Shown here one piece after another: positions 56,902 to 64,000 of a DNA stretch of 64,000 nt. Position 1 is the first letter of the stretch; the number at the start of each line of letters is the position of its first letter. The stretch lies in assembly GCA_963829845.1 (NCBI GenBank), contig CAWHKD010000001.1:1-64000 (forward strand), read 5' to 3'. The stretch comes from Gaiellasilicea sp963829845. GTDB taxonomy: Bacteria > Actinomycetota > Thermoleophilia > Gaiellales > Gaiellaceae. A program made the position numbers and the translations under genes. The notes under the pieces were generated by a model, which was given only the letters and a program-made list of their open reading frames with translations, ran no database searches and was not told the origin of the DNA.

Positions 56902-57404
56902 GTGAGCTCGCCGGCGAGGAGGTCGAGGAGCAATCCGTCGCGCCGGACGCCGTCCGCGTCGAGCCAGTACTCGCGGAGGACGCCGACGCGCCTGAAGCCG
57001 GCCTTCTCGTAGCAGCGAATTGCGCGCTCGTTGTGCGCGGCTGGGTCGATCGTCAGCCTGTGATGGCCGCGATCGCCGATCAAGTAGCGCGCCATCGTCC
57101 GGACGGAGTCCGTGCCGAGGCCGCGGCCGTGGTACGGCGCACCGAGGAAGAGGTCGATCGACGCGTGGCGGAACTCCTCGTCGTCCTCCTCGAAGTACTG
57201 GATCATCCCCGCGACCTCGTCGTCGAAGACGATCGCGAAGACCACTGCGCCGTCGTCCTCGCCTCGAGCCTTGGCGAGCACGTGCTCGAGCGTGAGCCCG
57301 CGCCACCAGCGCGCGACCTCCGGGTCGCCGCCGAGCTCGACGATGCGGGGCACATCCGCCTCTGCCAGCGGCCGCAGGACGACACGATCTCCCGGCAGCT
57401 CCAT
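56898..57404 (-). CDS. GNAT acetyltransferase (AAC(6')-like)
   Basis: A 168-aa GNAT enzyme: VVLRPLAEADVPRIVELGGDPEVARWWRG at the N-terminus (the RPL.E.D block of RimI/AAC(6')-type proteins), GMIQYFEEDDEEFRHASIDLFLGAPYHGRGLGTDSVRTMARYL with the acetyl-CoA loop, and CYEKAGFRRVGVLREYWLD. The AAC(6')-like fold does not prove resistance; many such proteins act on other amines. The ATG at 57404 starts the conserved part. It is coupled to the toroid gene. Confidence 0.88.
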   Translation of the reverse strand: MELPGDRVVLRPLAEADVPRIVELGGDPEVARWWRGLTLEHVLAKARGEDDGAVVFAIVFDDEVAGMIQYFEEDDEEFRHASIDLFLGAPYHGRGLGTDSVRTMARYLIGDRGHHRLTIDPAAHNERAIRCYEKAGFRRVGVLREYWLDADGVRRDGLLLDLLAGELT

Positions 57405-57430
57405 GACGATCTTGTAACACCCGCGGCGAC

Positions 57431-57436
57431 TACCCT
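57431..57436 (+). promoter_or_regulatory. putative -10 hexamer (TACCCT)
   Basis: 7 nt before the ATG of tlyA (57444), no Shine-Dalgarno sequence. Confidence 0.35.
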
Positions 57437-57443
57437 TCGGCCG

Positions 57444-58214
57444 ATGAAGAAGCGCCTCGACGTGCTGCTCGTCGAACGGGGCCTGGCGGACAGCCGTGCG
57501 CAGGCGCAGGCTCTCGTGCTCGCCGGTCTCGTGCCGGGCTACGACAAGCCGGGCCACCAAGTGCCGGAGGATACCGAGCTGGCGGTCAAGGAACGGCCGC
57601 GCTTCGTCTCCCGCGGGGGCGAGAAGCTCGCGAACGCGCTCACGCACCTTGACGTCGAGCTCGACGGCCGCGATGCGATCGACGTCGGCGCCTCCACCGG
57701 CGGGTTCACCGACTACCTCCTTCAGAACGGCGTCGCCCGCGTGCTCGCGGTCGACGTCGGGTACGGCCAGCTACATCCGAAGCTGCGCAACGACGCGCGG
57801 GTGACGGTGCTGGAGCGCACGAACGCCCGCGAGCTGACCGAGCTCCCGTTCCGGCCGGACCTGCTCGTCGCCGACGTCTCCTTCATCAGCGTGCGAATTG
57901 CGCTGCCGTCTGTTGTGCAGCTGCTCGGACCCGGCTGGGACGCGGTCGTGCTCGTCAAGCCCCAGTTCGAGGTCGGGAAAGACGAGGTCGGCCGCGGCGG
58001 CGTCGTCCGCGACGCCGAGCTCCACCGGCGCGTGCTCCGAGACGTCGTCGACGCCGCCCTCGCGTGGGGTGGGACCGCGGTCGGCGTCGTAGACTCCGGG
58101 CTGCCCGGGCCGAAGGGCAACCGCGAGTTCTTCGTCCATCTGATCAACCGTCCCGACCCCGTGCTCCTCGATGACATCGACCAGCGCATCGACCGTGCCG
58201 TCGCAGCAGCCTAG
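57444..58214 (+). CDS. tlyA: rRNA 2'-O-methyltransferase TlyA
   Basis: Methylates ribose 2'-hydroxyls in 16S and 23S rRNA (sites that give capreomycin sensitivity in mycobacteria). The 256-aa protein has an N-terminal S4 RNA-binding domain (KKRLDVLLVERGLADSRAQAQALVLAGLV) and a Rossmann methyltransferase domain: DVGASTGGFTDYLLQNGVARVLAVDVGYGQL, then LLVADVSFISVRIALP and LVKPQFEVGKDEVGRGGVVRD. The K-D-K-E type residues are in place. The tlyA-nadK-recN order is standard. Confidence 0.96.
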   Translation: MKKRLDVLLVERGLADSRAQAQALVLAGLVPGYDKPGHQVPEDTELAVKERPRFVSRGGEKLANALTHLDVELDGRDAIDVGASTGGFTDYLLQNGVARVLAVDVGYGQLHPKLRNDARVTVLERTNARELTELPFRPDLLVADVSFISVRIALPSVVQLLGPGWDAVVLVKPQFEVGKDEVGRGGVVRDAELHRRVLRDVVDAALAWGGTAVGVVDSGLPGPKGNREFFVHLINRPDPVLLDDIDQRIDRAVAAA

Positions 58215-59040
58215 GGCCGTCAAGCAGGCGGCCGTGGTCACCCACGGCAAGCCGCAGGCGATCGGCTCGGCATTGGCGCGACTCGCCAACGTGGCCCGCG
58301 AGTCAGGCGTCGAGCTGCACATGGCCGCCGCCGAGTCGGAGAAGCACGGACTCGAGCCGGAAGTCGCCGAGCCCGCGGACGTCGACATTGCAGTCGTGCT
58401 CGGCGGCGACGGCACCATGCTGCGGGCACTCGCGCGTTACCTCGGCACGGGCGTGCCCGTGATCGGCGTCAACTTCGGGCGCGTCGGCTTTCTCGCCTCG
58501 ATCGAGCGCAACCAGCTCGAGACCGGGATGACGCGCGTCTTTGCCGGCGAGTACCGGGTCGAAGACGTGCCAACGCTCGACGTCGAGGTGGGCGACGAGC
58601 GCCGCGTCGCCGTCAACGACCTCGTGATCGCGAGTGCCGTCGTCGGCCGCATGATCCAACTCGAATGGGCGGTCGGCGGCGAAGGCCTCGGCCGTCTCGC
58701 CTGTGACGGCCTCGTCTGCGCGACTCCTTCGGGCTCGACGGGCTACAACTTCTCGAACGGCGGTCCGGTACTCGTCTGGGGGCTCGACGCGATGGCGATC
58801 ACGTTCGTGGCGCCGCACTCGCTCAACGCCCGTCCCCTGGTGGTCCCGCGCGACGACGAGCTGATCGTCTGGAACCGGACGCCCGACGTGCCCGCGACGG
58901 CGCTCGTCGACGGCCACCGTGTCGGCGACCTCGGCCCGGGTGGGCGCGCGGTCGCACGCCTCGGCGAGCAGCGCTCGCTGCTCGCGACCCTGCCCGAGGT
59001 GACGTTCTTCAGCCGCTATGGCCGGACCTTTGCTTCGTAG
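58195..59040 (+). CDS. nadK: NAD kinase
   Basis: Phosphorylates NAD+ to NADP+. The protein of about 281 aa has the GGDGT motif in VVLGGDGTMLRALARYLG, GVNFGRVGFLA, NDLVIASAVVGRMIQLEWAVGGEGLGRLACDGLVCATPSGSTGYNFSNGGP, and a C-terminal APHSLNARPLVV block. The GTG at 58195 fits the family start after a short tail, while an ATG at 58171 gives 8 more residues; both overlap tlyA. The recN start overlaps its 3' end by 23 bp. Confidence 0.95.
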   Translation: MPSQQPRAVKQAAVVTHGKPQAIGSALARLANVARESGVELHMAAAESEKHGLEPEVAEPADVDIAVVLGGDGTMLRALARYLGTGVPVIGVNFGRVGFLASIERNQLETGMTRVFAGEYRVEDVPTLDVEVGDERRVAVNDLVIASAVVGRMIQLEWAVGGEGLGRLACDGLVCATPSGSTGYNFSNGGPVLVWGLDAMAITFVAPHSLNARPLVVPRDDELIVWNRTPDVPATALVDGHRVGDLGPGGRAVARLGEQRSLLATLPEVTFFSRYGRTFAS

Positions 59041-60670
59041 CCTGCGTATCGAGAACCTCGTCCTCGTCCGCCATGGCGAGCTGGCGCCGGCGCCGGGCCT
59101 GACGGCGATCACGGGCGAGACGGGTGCGGGCAAGACGATCCTGACGCAGGCAGTCGGCCTGCTCCTCGGGGCCAAGGGCGACGCAGGGATCGTCGGCACC
59201 GGCGGCGGGGAGGCCTACGTCGAGGCAGAGCTCGACGTCCCGGAGGGGTTCTTCGACGACGACGAGCTCGCCGCGCTCGCGGAGCTGGCGCCCGAGGACG
59301 AACCCGGGCTCGTGCTTGCGCGGCGCGTCTTCGGCGATGGTCGCACCCGCGCCTATGCATGGGGCCGCGCCGTCGCGCGGGAGGATCTCGCCGCCGCCTC
59401 CGAGCGTCTGATCGCGATGTCCGGCCAGTTCGAGCAGCGCCGCCTCGGCCGGCCCTCCTACCAGTTGGACGTGCTCGACGCCTTTGTCGGCGAAGACCAG
59501 CTCCGGCGGCGCCGGGACGCCCGGCTCGCCTGGCGGGAGCTCGGCGCGGCCCGCATGCGCCACGACGAGCTGACGCGCGGGGCCGCCGCCGAGGAGGCTC
59601 GCCTGCGAGAGGTGGCAGCGCTCGTCGACGCCACCGAGGGCTTCGAGGTCGGGGGCGAGCAGTCGCTACGCGAGGAGCGGGAGCGGCTGCGGCACGTCAC
59701 CGAGCTCGCCGAAGGGGCCTCGCAGGCGGCAGAGGCGCTTTCACCGGACGATGGGGAGGGCGCGACCGGGCTCACAGCCGCGGCCGAGCGCACGCTCGCC
59801 CCGCTCGAGCGGCTCGCACCGGAGCTCGCGGCAGCCGGCGAGGAGCTGCGCGACCTCGAGCTCCGGCTCCGCGAGGTCGGCTCCGATCTCCGCGCCTTCC
59901 TCGCGTCGCTCGACGCGGAGCCTGACCGGCTCGAGCACGTCGAGGGCGAGCTCGAGCGGATCTCCGACGCGCGCCGCCGCTTCGGCGCTGCTGGCTATGA
60001 CGACCTGCTCGCCCGGGCCGCTGCCGCCCGTGAGGAGCTGGCGGCGCTCGAGAGCGGGCTCGACCCGGCCGCGGCAGCTGCGGAGGCACTGGCGGCCGCG
60101 GAGGAGAGGACGAACGGGCTCGCGGCCGAGCTGCGAACGGCCAGGGAGGTGTCTGCCGCCGCGTTCGCCGGCGCCGTGGCGGAGGAGCTGCGGGGCGTCG
60201 GGATGGGCGAGGGCGAGTTCAGCGTCGAGCTGCGCGAGCGCGATCCCGGGCCGACCGGTACCGACGAGGCCGTCTTTCTGATCCGCCCGAACGCCGGGCT
60301 CCCGTTCGGGCCGGTCGCCGAGACCGCGTCGGGCGGCGAGCTCTCGCGCGTCGCGCTCGCGATCGCGGCCGCCGCAGGCACGGTTCTCGATGTGAAACGG
60401 ACGATGGTGTTCGACGAGATCGACGCAGGCGTCGGCGGCGAGACGGCGCACGCGGTCGCAGCGACGCTGAAGCGGCTCGCGGAGCGCGCGCAGGTGCTCA
60501 CGATCACGCACTTGCCCCAGATCGCGAGCGTCGCCGACACTCACTATCGCGTGGTGAAGGTGCCGGGCGACCCGACACACACGAGGATCGAGCCGCTCGA
60601 CGATGCGCAGCGACGCGACGAGCTCGAGCGGATGCTCGGCGGCAAGGAATTCATCTCTACCTTGCGATGA
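59018..60670 (+). CDS. recN: DNA repair protein RecN
   Basis: A 550-aa SMC-like ATPase acting in double-strand break repair. The N-terminal block SLRIENLVLVRHGELAPAPGLTAITGETGAGKTILTQAVGLLLG has Walker A GETGAGKT. The middle (residues about 150-380) is coiled coil. The C-terminal block TASGGELSRVALAIAAAAGTV is the ABC signature, followed by Walker B TMVFDEIDAGVGGETAHAVAATL and the switch THLPQIASVADTHYRV. All motifs are intact. It starts 23 bp inside the nadK gene. Confidence 0.96.
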   Translation: MAGPLLRSLRIENLVLVRHGELAPAPGLTAITGETGAGKTILTQAVGLLLGAKGDAGIVGTGGGEAYVEAELDVPEGFFDDDELAALAELAPEDEPGLVLARRVFGDGRTRAYAWGRAVAREDLAAASERLIAMSGQFEQRRLGRPSYQLDVLDAFVGEDQLRRRRDARLAWRELGAARMRHDELTRGAAAEEARLREVAALVDATEGFEVGGEQSLREERERLRHVTELAEGASQAAEALSPDDGEGATGLTAAAERTLAPLERLAPELAAAGEELRDLELRLREVGSDLRAFLASLDAEPDRLEHVEGELERISDARRRFGAAGYDDLLARAAAAREELAALESGLDPAAAAAEALAAAEERTNGLAAELRTAREVSAAAFAGAVAEELRGVGMGEGEFSVELRERDPGPTGTDEAVFLIRPNAGLPFGPVAETASGGELSRVALAIAAAAGTVLDVKRTMVFDEIDAGVGGETAHAVAATLKRLAERAQVLTITHLPQIASVADTHYRVVKVPGDPTHTRIEPLDDAQRRDELERMLGGKEFISTLR

Positions 60671-60674
60671 TCCG

Positions 60675-61772
60675 ATGAGCCTCATCGAGCACACCGGCCC
60701 GGCCCGTCTCGGCAAGCGGACGAAGGAGCTCGTCCGCCGGCTCCACCCCGACGACATCGCCGTCATCGACCACACCGACCTCGACCGCGTCTCTGCCGAG
60801 GAGCTCGTGGAGTCCGGTGTTCGAGTCGTCGTCAACGTCGCCCCCTCGCAGTCGGGGAGCTATCCGAATCCCGGGCCGCTCCAGCTCGTCCGCGGCGGCG
60901 TGCGCCTGATCGACGTCGACGACCCGAGCCTCTTCGAGGAGCTCTCCGACGGCGAGCGGCTGACCGTGCGCGGCGCGAGCTTGTTCCGGAACGGCACGTG
61001 CCTCGCGACGGGACGGGCGCTCGAGGAGCGCGAGCTCGCCGGCGCGCTGCTCGAGCAGCAGGGCCGCGTCACCGAGGCGCTGCAGGACTTCGCCGACAAC
61101 ACGCTCCGCTACCTGCGCGACGAGGGCAAGCTGCTTGCGGAGGGAATCGACTTCCCAACGCTCGAGACGAGCTTCCGCGACCGGCACGCCCTGGTCGTTG
61201 CGCGCGGGCCCGGGTTCAAGCGCGACCTGAAGATCGTGCGCGGCTACGTCCGCGACTTCAGGCCGGTGCTCGTCGCCGTCGACGGTGGTGCGGAGGCGCT
61301 CGTGGAGGAGGGCTGGAGGCCGGACGTGATCGTCGGCGACATGGACTCGGTGACGGACAGCACGCTGCGGTGCGGCGCCGAGATACTCGTCCACGCCTAC
61401 CGTGAGGGGCATGCGCCGGGTGAGGCGAGGCTACAGCGGCTCGGCGTGCCGTTCCACACGGTCGCCGCGCCCGGGATCTCGGAGGACATCGCGCTCCTCC
61501 TGGCCCACGACAAAGGCGCAGAGCTGATCGTCGCGGTCGGCACCCACTTCAACCTGGTCGAGTTCCTCGAGCGCAGCCGGGCGGGTATGTCCTCGACGTT
61601 CGTCACTCGGCTCAAGGTGGGGGAGATCCTGATCGACGCGAAAGGCGTCTCCCGGCTCGTCAGCCGACGGATCGGCGTCTGGCCGCTCGCCCTCTTCGGA
61701 CTCGCCGCTCTGGCGGCGCTGCTGGTCGCAATTCTGGCCTCACCGGCGCTGCGCAACGTGTTCGGCCTCTAA
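60675..61772 (+). CDS. steA: SteA-like cytokinetic ring protein
   Basis: A 365-aa protein resembling Rv1697/SteA of Corynebacteriales, a cytokinetic-ring component that works with SteB and the peptidoglycan hydrolase RipA. The sequence has a thiamine-pyrophosphokinase-like core: LVAVDGGAEALVEEGWRPDVIVGDMDSVTDSTLRCG (residues about 195-230), preceded by a domain of about 170 residues, and a C-terminal TM helix (LALFGLAALAALLVAILASPAL). It lies between recN and mctB as in M. tuberculosis. The ATG at 60675 is 4 bp after the recN stop. Confidence 0.85.
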   Translation: MSLIEHTGPARLGKRTKELVRRLHPDDIAVIDHTDLDRVSAEELVESGVRVVVNVAPSQSGSYPNPGPLQLVRGGVRLIDVDDPSLFEELSDGERLTVRGASLFRNGTCLATGRALEERELAGALLEQQGRVTEALQDFADNTLRYLRDEGKLLAEGIDFPTLETSFRDRHALVVARGPGFKRDLKIVRGYVRDFRPVLVAVDGGAEALVEEGWRPDVIVGDMDSVTDSTLRCGAEILVHAYREGHAPGEARLQRLGVPFHTVAAPGISEDIALLLAHDKGAELIVAVGTHFNLVEFLERSRAGMSSTFVTRLKVGEILIDAKGVSRLVSRRIGVWPLALFGLAALAALLVAILASPALRNVFGL

Positions 61773-61775
61773 CCT
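61770..61775 (+). promoter_or_regulatory. putative -10 hexamer (TAACCT)
   Basis: 6 nt before the GTG of mctB (61782), overlapping the steA stop codon. Confidence 0.4.
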
Positions 61776-61781
61776 GCTCCC

Positions 61782-62669
61782 GTGTTCGACCTCCGCTACC
61801 ACGTCGCGTCGCTCGCTGCGGTCTTCCTGATGCTCGTCGTCGGGATCCTGATCGGCGTCGGGATCTCCGGCCGCGGGTTCGTCGACGACGCCGAGCGCAA
61901 CAACTTCAACCGTAAGATCGCCGGGCTCGAGGAGCAGGTCGACTCGGCCAAGGCGAGCGCAGACGACTTCGAGCGCAGGCAGCAGGCGGCGGAGGACTTC
62001 GTCGAGAGCGCGTATCCCGCGCTCTCGGCTGAGCGGCTCGACGGCAAGAACGTTGCGATCCTCGTCCTCGGCCCGGTCGATCCGTCGGTGAGCGCGATCG
62101 AGCGCGCAGTCGAAGAGGACGCGGACGGACGCGTATCGCGGATGCGCGCGCTCGGGCTGCCCCTGCGGCTGGAGTCGGTCGAGGCGGCACTGAGCGAGAA
62201 GCCGGAGCTCGGCGGCTACGTCGGCGACGACCAGCTCGGAAATCTCGGCCGCGACCTCGGCCGCGAGCTTGCCGCCGGTGGGGAGACGCCGCTTTGGGAC
62301 GCGCTCGAGGGCGAGCTCGTCGAGGTGCGGGAGGGAGGCCTCGGCGATCCGGTCGACGGGGTGATCGTAATGCGCACGGCCGAGCCGCAGTCGGGCGAGA
62401 GCTCACGATTCCTCGCCGGCATCTACCAGGGGCTCGGCAGCGCCGGCATACCCGTGGTCGGCGTCGAGCCGACTCGCGTCGAGCAGAGCGCGATCCCCGC
62501 CTTCCAGCGCCACCGGCTCTCGACCGTCGACGGGATCGACACGCCGGCCGGCGCGCTGGCCGTGCTGCTCGTGCTGGCCGATCTCGACGCAGCGGGCGAC
62601 TACGGCCTCCGCGACACCGCCGACCGGATCCTGCCGCCGATCGAGCCGCTCGCCGCGCCGCGTGGGTGA
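61782..62669 (+). CDS. mctB: copper transport outer/periplasmic protein MctB-like
   Basis: A 295-aa protein of the MctB (Rv1698) family. It opens FDLRYHVASLAAVFLMLVVGILIGVGISGRG, the family's N-terminal membrane segment, followed by a coiled-coil stretch (EEQVDSAKASADDFERRQQAAEDF) and a C-terminal alpha/beta region with LAVLLVLADLDAAGDYGLRDTADRILPP. In M. tuberculosis MctB is needed for copper resistance, but the name is by homology and the metal role here is inferred. The neighbours steA and pyrG match the mycobacterial order. Confidence 0.85.
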   Translation: MFDLRYHVASLAAVFLMLVVGILIGVGISGRGFVDDAERNNFNRKIAGLEEQVDSAKASADDFERRQQAAEDFVESAYPALSAERLDGKNVAILVLGPVDPSVSAIERAVEEDADGRVSRMRALGLPLRLESVEAALSEKPELGGYVGDDQLGNLGRDLGRELAAGGETPLWDALEGELVEVREGGLGDPVDGVIVMRTAEPQSGESSRFLAGIYQGLGSAGIPVVGVEPTRVEQSAIPAFQRHRLSTVDGIDTPAGALAVLLVLADLDAAGDYGLRDTADRILPPIEPLAAPRG

Positions 62670-63873
62670 GCCGCCGACGATCCTGATCGCCGCCCGGAAC
62701 GAGGAGGAGCTGATCGGGACGACGGTCGAGGAGCTCCGGCGGCATTTCCCTGGCTCGGAGGTGATCGTCGCCGACGACGGCTCCCGCGACGCCACAGCGG
62801 CCGCGGCAGAAGCCGCCGGCGCCCTCGTCGTCCGCCTGCCGCACCGCGGCAAGGGACAGGCGTTGACCATCGGCGAGCGGCTCGCAGCCAAGGGCGACCT
62901 GCTTCTCTGCGACGCCGACCTCCGCGGCGACCTGCGGACGCTGCTCGACGGCGACGGCGATCTGACGGTCGCGGCGTTCTCCCGGAGGCAGGGTGGCGGC
63001 TTCGGGATCGCGAAGGGTGCGGCGCGCCGGCTGATCCGGCTCGTCTCCGGTTACGACGCCCGTGAGCCGCTCTCGGGACAACGCCGACTAACCCAGGCCG
63101 CCCGTGACGTTGTCTTCCCGGTTGCCGCGGGATTCGGCTGCGAGACGGCGATGACCGCCGACGCGGCGTGCGCAGGGCTGACGATCTCCGAGGCTGCGGT
63201 CGACCTCGAGCACCGTGCGACCGGCCGCGACCTGCGTGGCTTCCGCCATCGTGGCCGCCAACTCCTGGACATCCTGCTCGCCTTCGGGCCGCAGGGGCGG
63301 AATCACCGCGGTCTTCGGCTTCCGCTCGTGGGCTGGGTGGCCGCCCTCGCCCGGCCGAGCCTCCTGCCGGTGGCGGCGATCGGCGTCGCCGACGACCTCT
63401 GGAGCGGGGAGGAGCGCGGCTTCCGCGCCCACGTGAGCTCGGGCGCCACGACCGGAGTGCTCAAGCTCGTCGGAATCCCTGCGTACGCGCTCTTTCGGAC
63501 TCGGTCGGTGTCCGGAGCGATCCTCGTCGGCCTCTCGGCCAACCTCCTCAACCAGCTCGACACGAAGCCCGGCAGGGCGCTCAAGGCCTATCTGCTGGCG
63601 TCGATTCCGCTCGGTGCGCCCAAGGCGATGGCCGTCCTGCTCGCGCCCTACGATCTTCGAGAGATGGCGATGCTCGGTGACTCCGGATCGAACACGCTCG
63701 GTGCCGTGCTAGGTTTCGAGTCCGTGGGCAGGTTCACGGAGAGGCAACGCTGGAGCGCGATCGCGGCGCTCGCGGGTCTCACCCTCCTCGGCGAGCGACG
63801 GTCACTCGGTGCGCTGATCGAACAGACGCCCGTACTTCGCCAGCTCGACGGCTGGGGCAGGCAACACTCATGA
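62662..63873 (+). CDS. GT2 glycosyltransferase fused to a MraY/WecA-like domain
   Basis: A 403-aa fusion. Residues 1-200 form a GT-A glycosyltransferase family 2 domain (TILIAARNEEELIGTTVEEL, VIVADDGSRDATA, Asp84-x-Asp86 in LLLCDADLRGDL). Residues about 215-390 are membrane-embedded and hold MraY/WecA-type motifs: ADDLWSG with Asp244-Asp245, NLLNQLDTKPGRALK (294-308) and MLGDSGSNTLGAVLG (337-351), here in only about 180 residues. Such proteins transfer sugars or phosphosugars to lipid carriers. It starts 8 bp inside mctB and overlaps pyrG by 4 bases. A lipid-linked envelope glycan is likely; the product is unknown. Confidence 0.8.
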   Translation: MGEPPTILIAARNEEELIGTTVEELRRHFPGSEVIVADDGSRDATAAAAEAAGALVVRLPHRGKGQALTIGERLAAKGDLLLCDADLRGDLRTLLDGDGDLTVAAFSRRQGGGFGIAKGAARRLIRLVSGYDAREPLSGQRRLTQAARDVVFPVAAGFGCETAMTADAACAGLTISEAAVDLEHRATGRDLRGFRHRGRQLLDILLAFGPQGRNHRGLRLPLVGWVAALARPSLLPVAAIGVADDLWSGEERGFRAHVSSGATTGVLKLVGIPAYALFRTRSVSGAILVGLSANLLNQLDTKPGRALKAYLLASIPLGAPKAMAVLLAPYDLREMAMLGDSGSNTLGAVLGFESVGRFTERQRWSAIAALAGLTLLGERRSLGALIEQTPVLRQLDGWGRQHS

Positions 63874-64000
63874 GCACGAACGAGACCGGGCAGACGAAGT
63901 ACATCTTCGTCACCGGCGGCGTGGTCTCGGCGCTCGGGAAGGGCATCGTTGCCGCCTCGCTCGGCCGGCTGCTGAAGGCCCGCGGTCTCCGCGTCCAGGC
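63870..64000 (+). CDS. pyrG: CTP synthase, 5' end (cut by the window edge)
   Basis: The first 43 codons of CTP synthetase, which makes CTP from UTP with glutamine as nitrogen donor. TKYIFVTGGVVSALGKGIVAASLGRLLKARG is the family's N-terminal signature (TGGVVSSLGKG, here with Ala in place of the second Ser). The ATG overlaps the stop of the preceding gene by 4 bases. The rest lies beyond position 64000. Confidence 0.95.
   Translation, partial: MSTNETGQTKYIFVTGGVVSALGKGIVAASLGRLLKARGLRVQ

Noticed and set aside
56898..57404. Aminoglycoside resistance gene
   Set aside because: Similarity is to the general GNAT fold; there is no mobile context and no evidence for drug acetylation.

Overview
The window is high-GC, densely packed bacterial chromosome. 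GTG starts are frequent, 4-base start/stop overlaps link many genes, and many genes have a TANNNT hexamer 5-9 nt before the start codon with no Shine-Dalgarno sequence, which suggests leaderless mRNAs. The gene content is actinobacterial: mctB and steA beside recN and pyrG, a TIGR02569 kinase-like protein, a DivIVA-like coiled coil, a SigF-type sigma factor and an RlpA-like barrel. The mixture fits a deep-branching actinobacterium of the Thermoleophilia type (Gaiellales/Solirubrobacterales). That placement is inference from gene content and style, not from a marker-gene search.

Layout. Positions 1-10 kb are loosely packed: small zinc-ribbon and hypothetical genes, an MFS exporter, a secreted M28 peptidase, a glutamate decarboxylase and a secreted beta-sandwich protein. 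Positions 10-17.6 kb hold tRNA-Glu, an apparently frameshifted repeat protein, a cupredoxin, an OmpR-type two-component system with a small exported partner, a GST-like protein, a 170-bp palindromic element, and a divergent ECF-sigma operon ending in a cyclodeaminase-like gene. Positions 17.6-24.3 kb (minus strand) hold tRNA-Gln, an HD-like protein, an RDD membrane protein, a heterodimer-type ABC exporter pair, a uracil-DNA glycosylase, a VOC protein and a methyltransferase. Positions 24.3-30.1 kb encode histidine degradation (ftcD, hutH, hutU, hutI). Positions 31-34.7 kb hold an MBL hydrolase, hisS and aspS. Positions 34.8-36.8 kb look like a cell-envelope/division module.

Positions 37-44 kb run mnmA, a DUF948 protein, an RsbW-like protein, a SigF-like sigma, alaS, ruvX and mltG. 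Positions 44-49.8 kb run aroE, aroC, fused aroKB, aroQ, pepP, efp and a GNAT gene. Positions 49.9-55.5 kb run a fused biotin-carrier protein, accC, an Asp23 protein, nusB, a helical protein, a prenyl synthase and a TIGR02569 gene. Positions 57.4-64 kb run tlyA, nadK, recN, steA, mctB, a GT2/MraY-like fusion and pyrG, an order resembling Mycobacterium tuberculosis.

The most unusual items are these. (1) A 600-aa protein joins an AccB-type biotin carrier to a pyruvate-carboxylase-like carboxyltransferase domain whose expected metal ligands are all replaced. (2) Three families of structured intergenic repeats occur: an ~80-bp repeat-spacer-repeat element in two inverted copies, a 170-bp imperfect palindrome with a UUCG-capped core, and an ATCCGC-N4-GCGGAT plus CCCTAAAGG element in three copies. 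(3) Two pairs of divergent genes share overlapping -10 hexamers. (4) Several regulators and enzymes lack canonical residues: the RsbW N-box, the HD dyad, and one ABC Walker B glutamate. No CRISPR array, prophage or insertion sequence was recognised.
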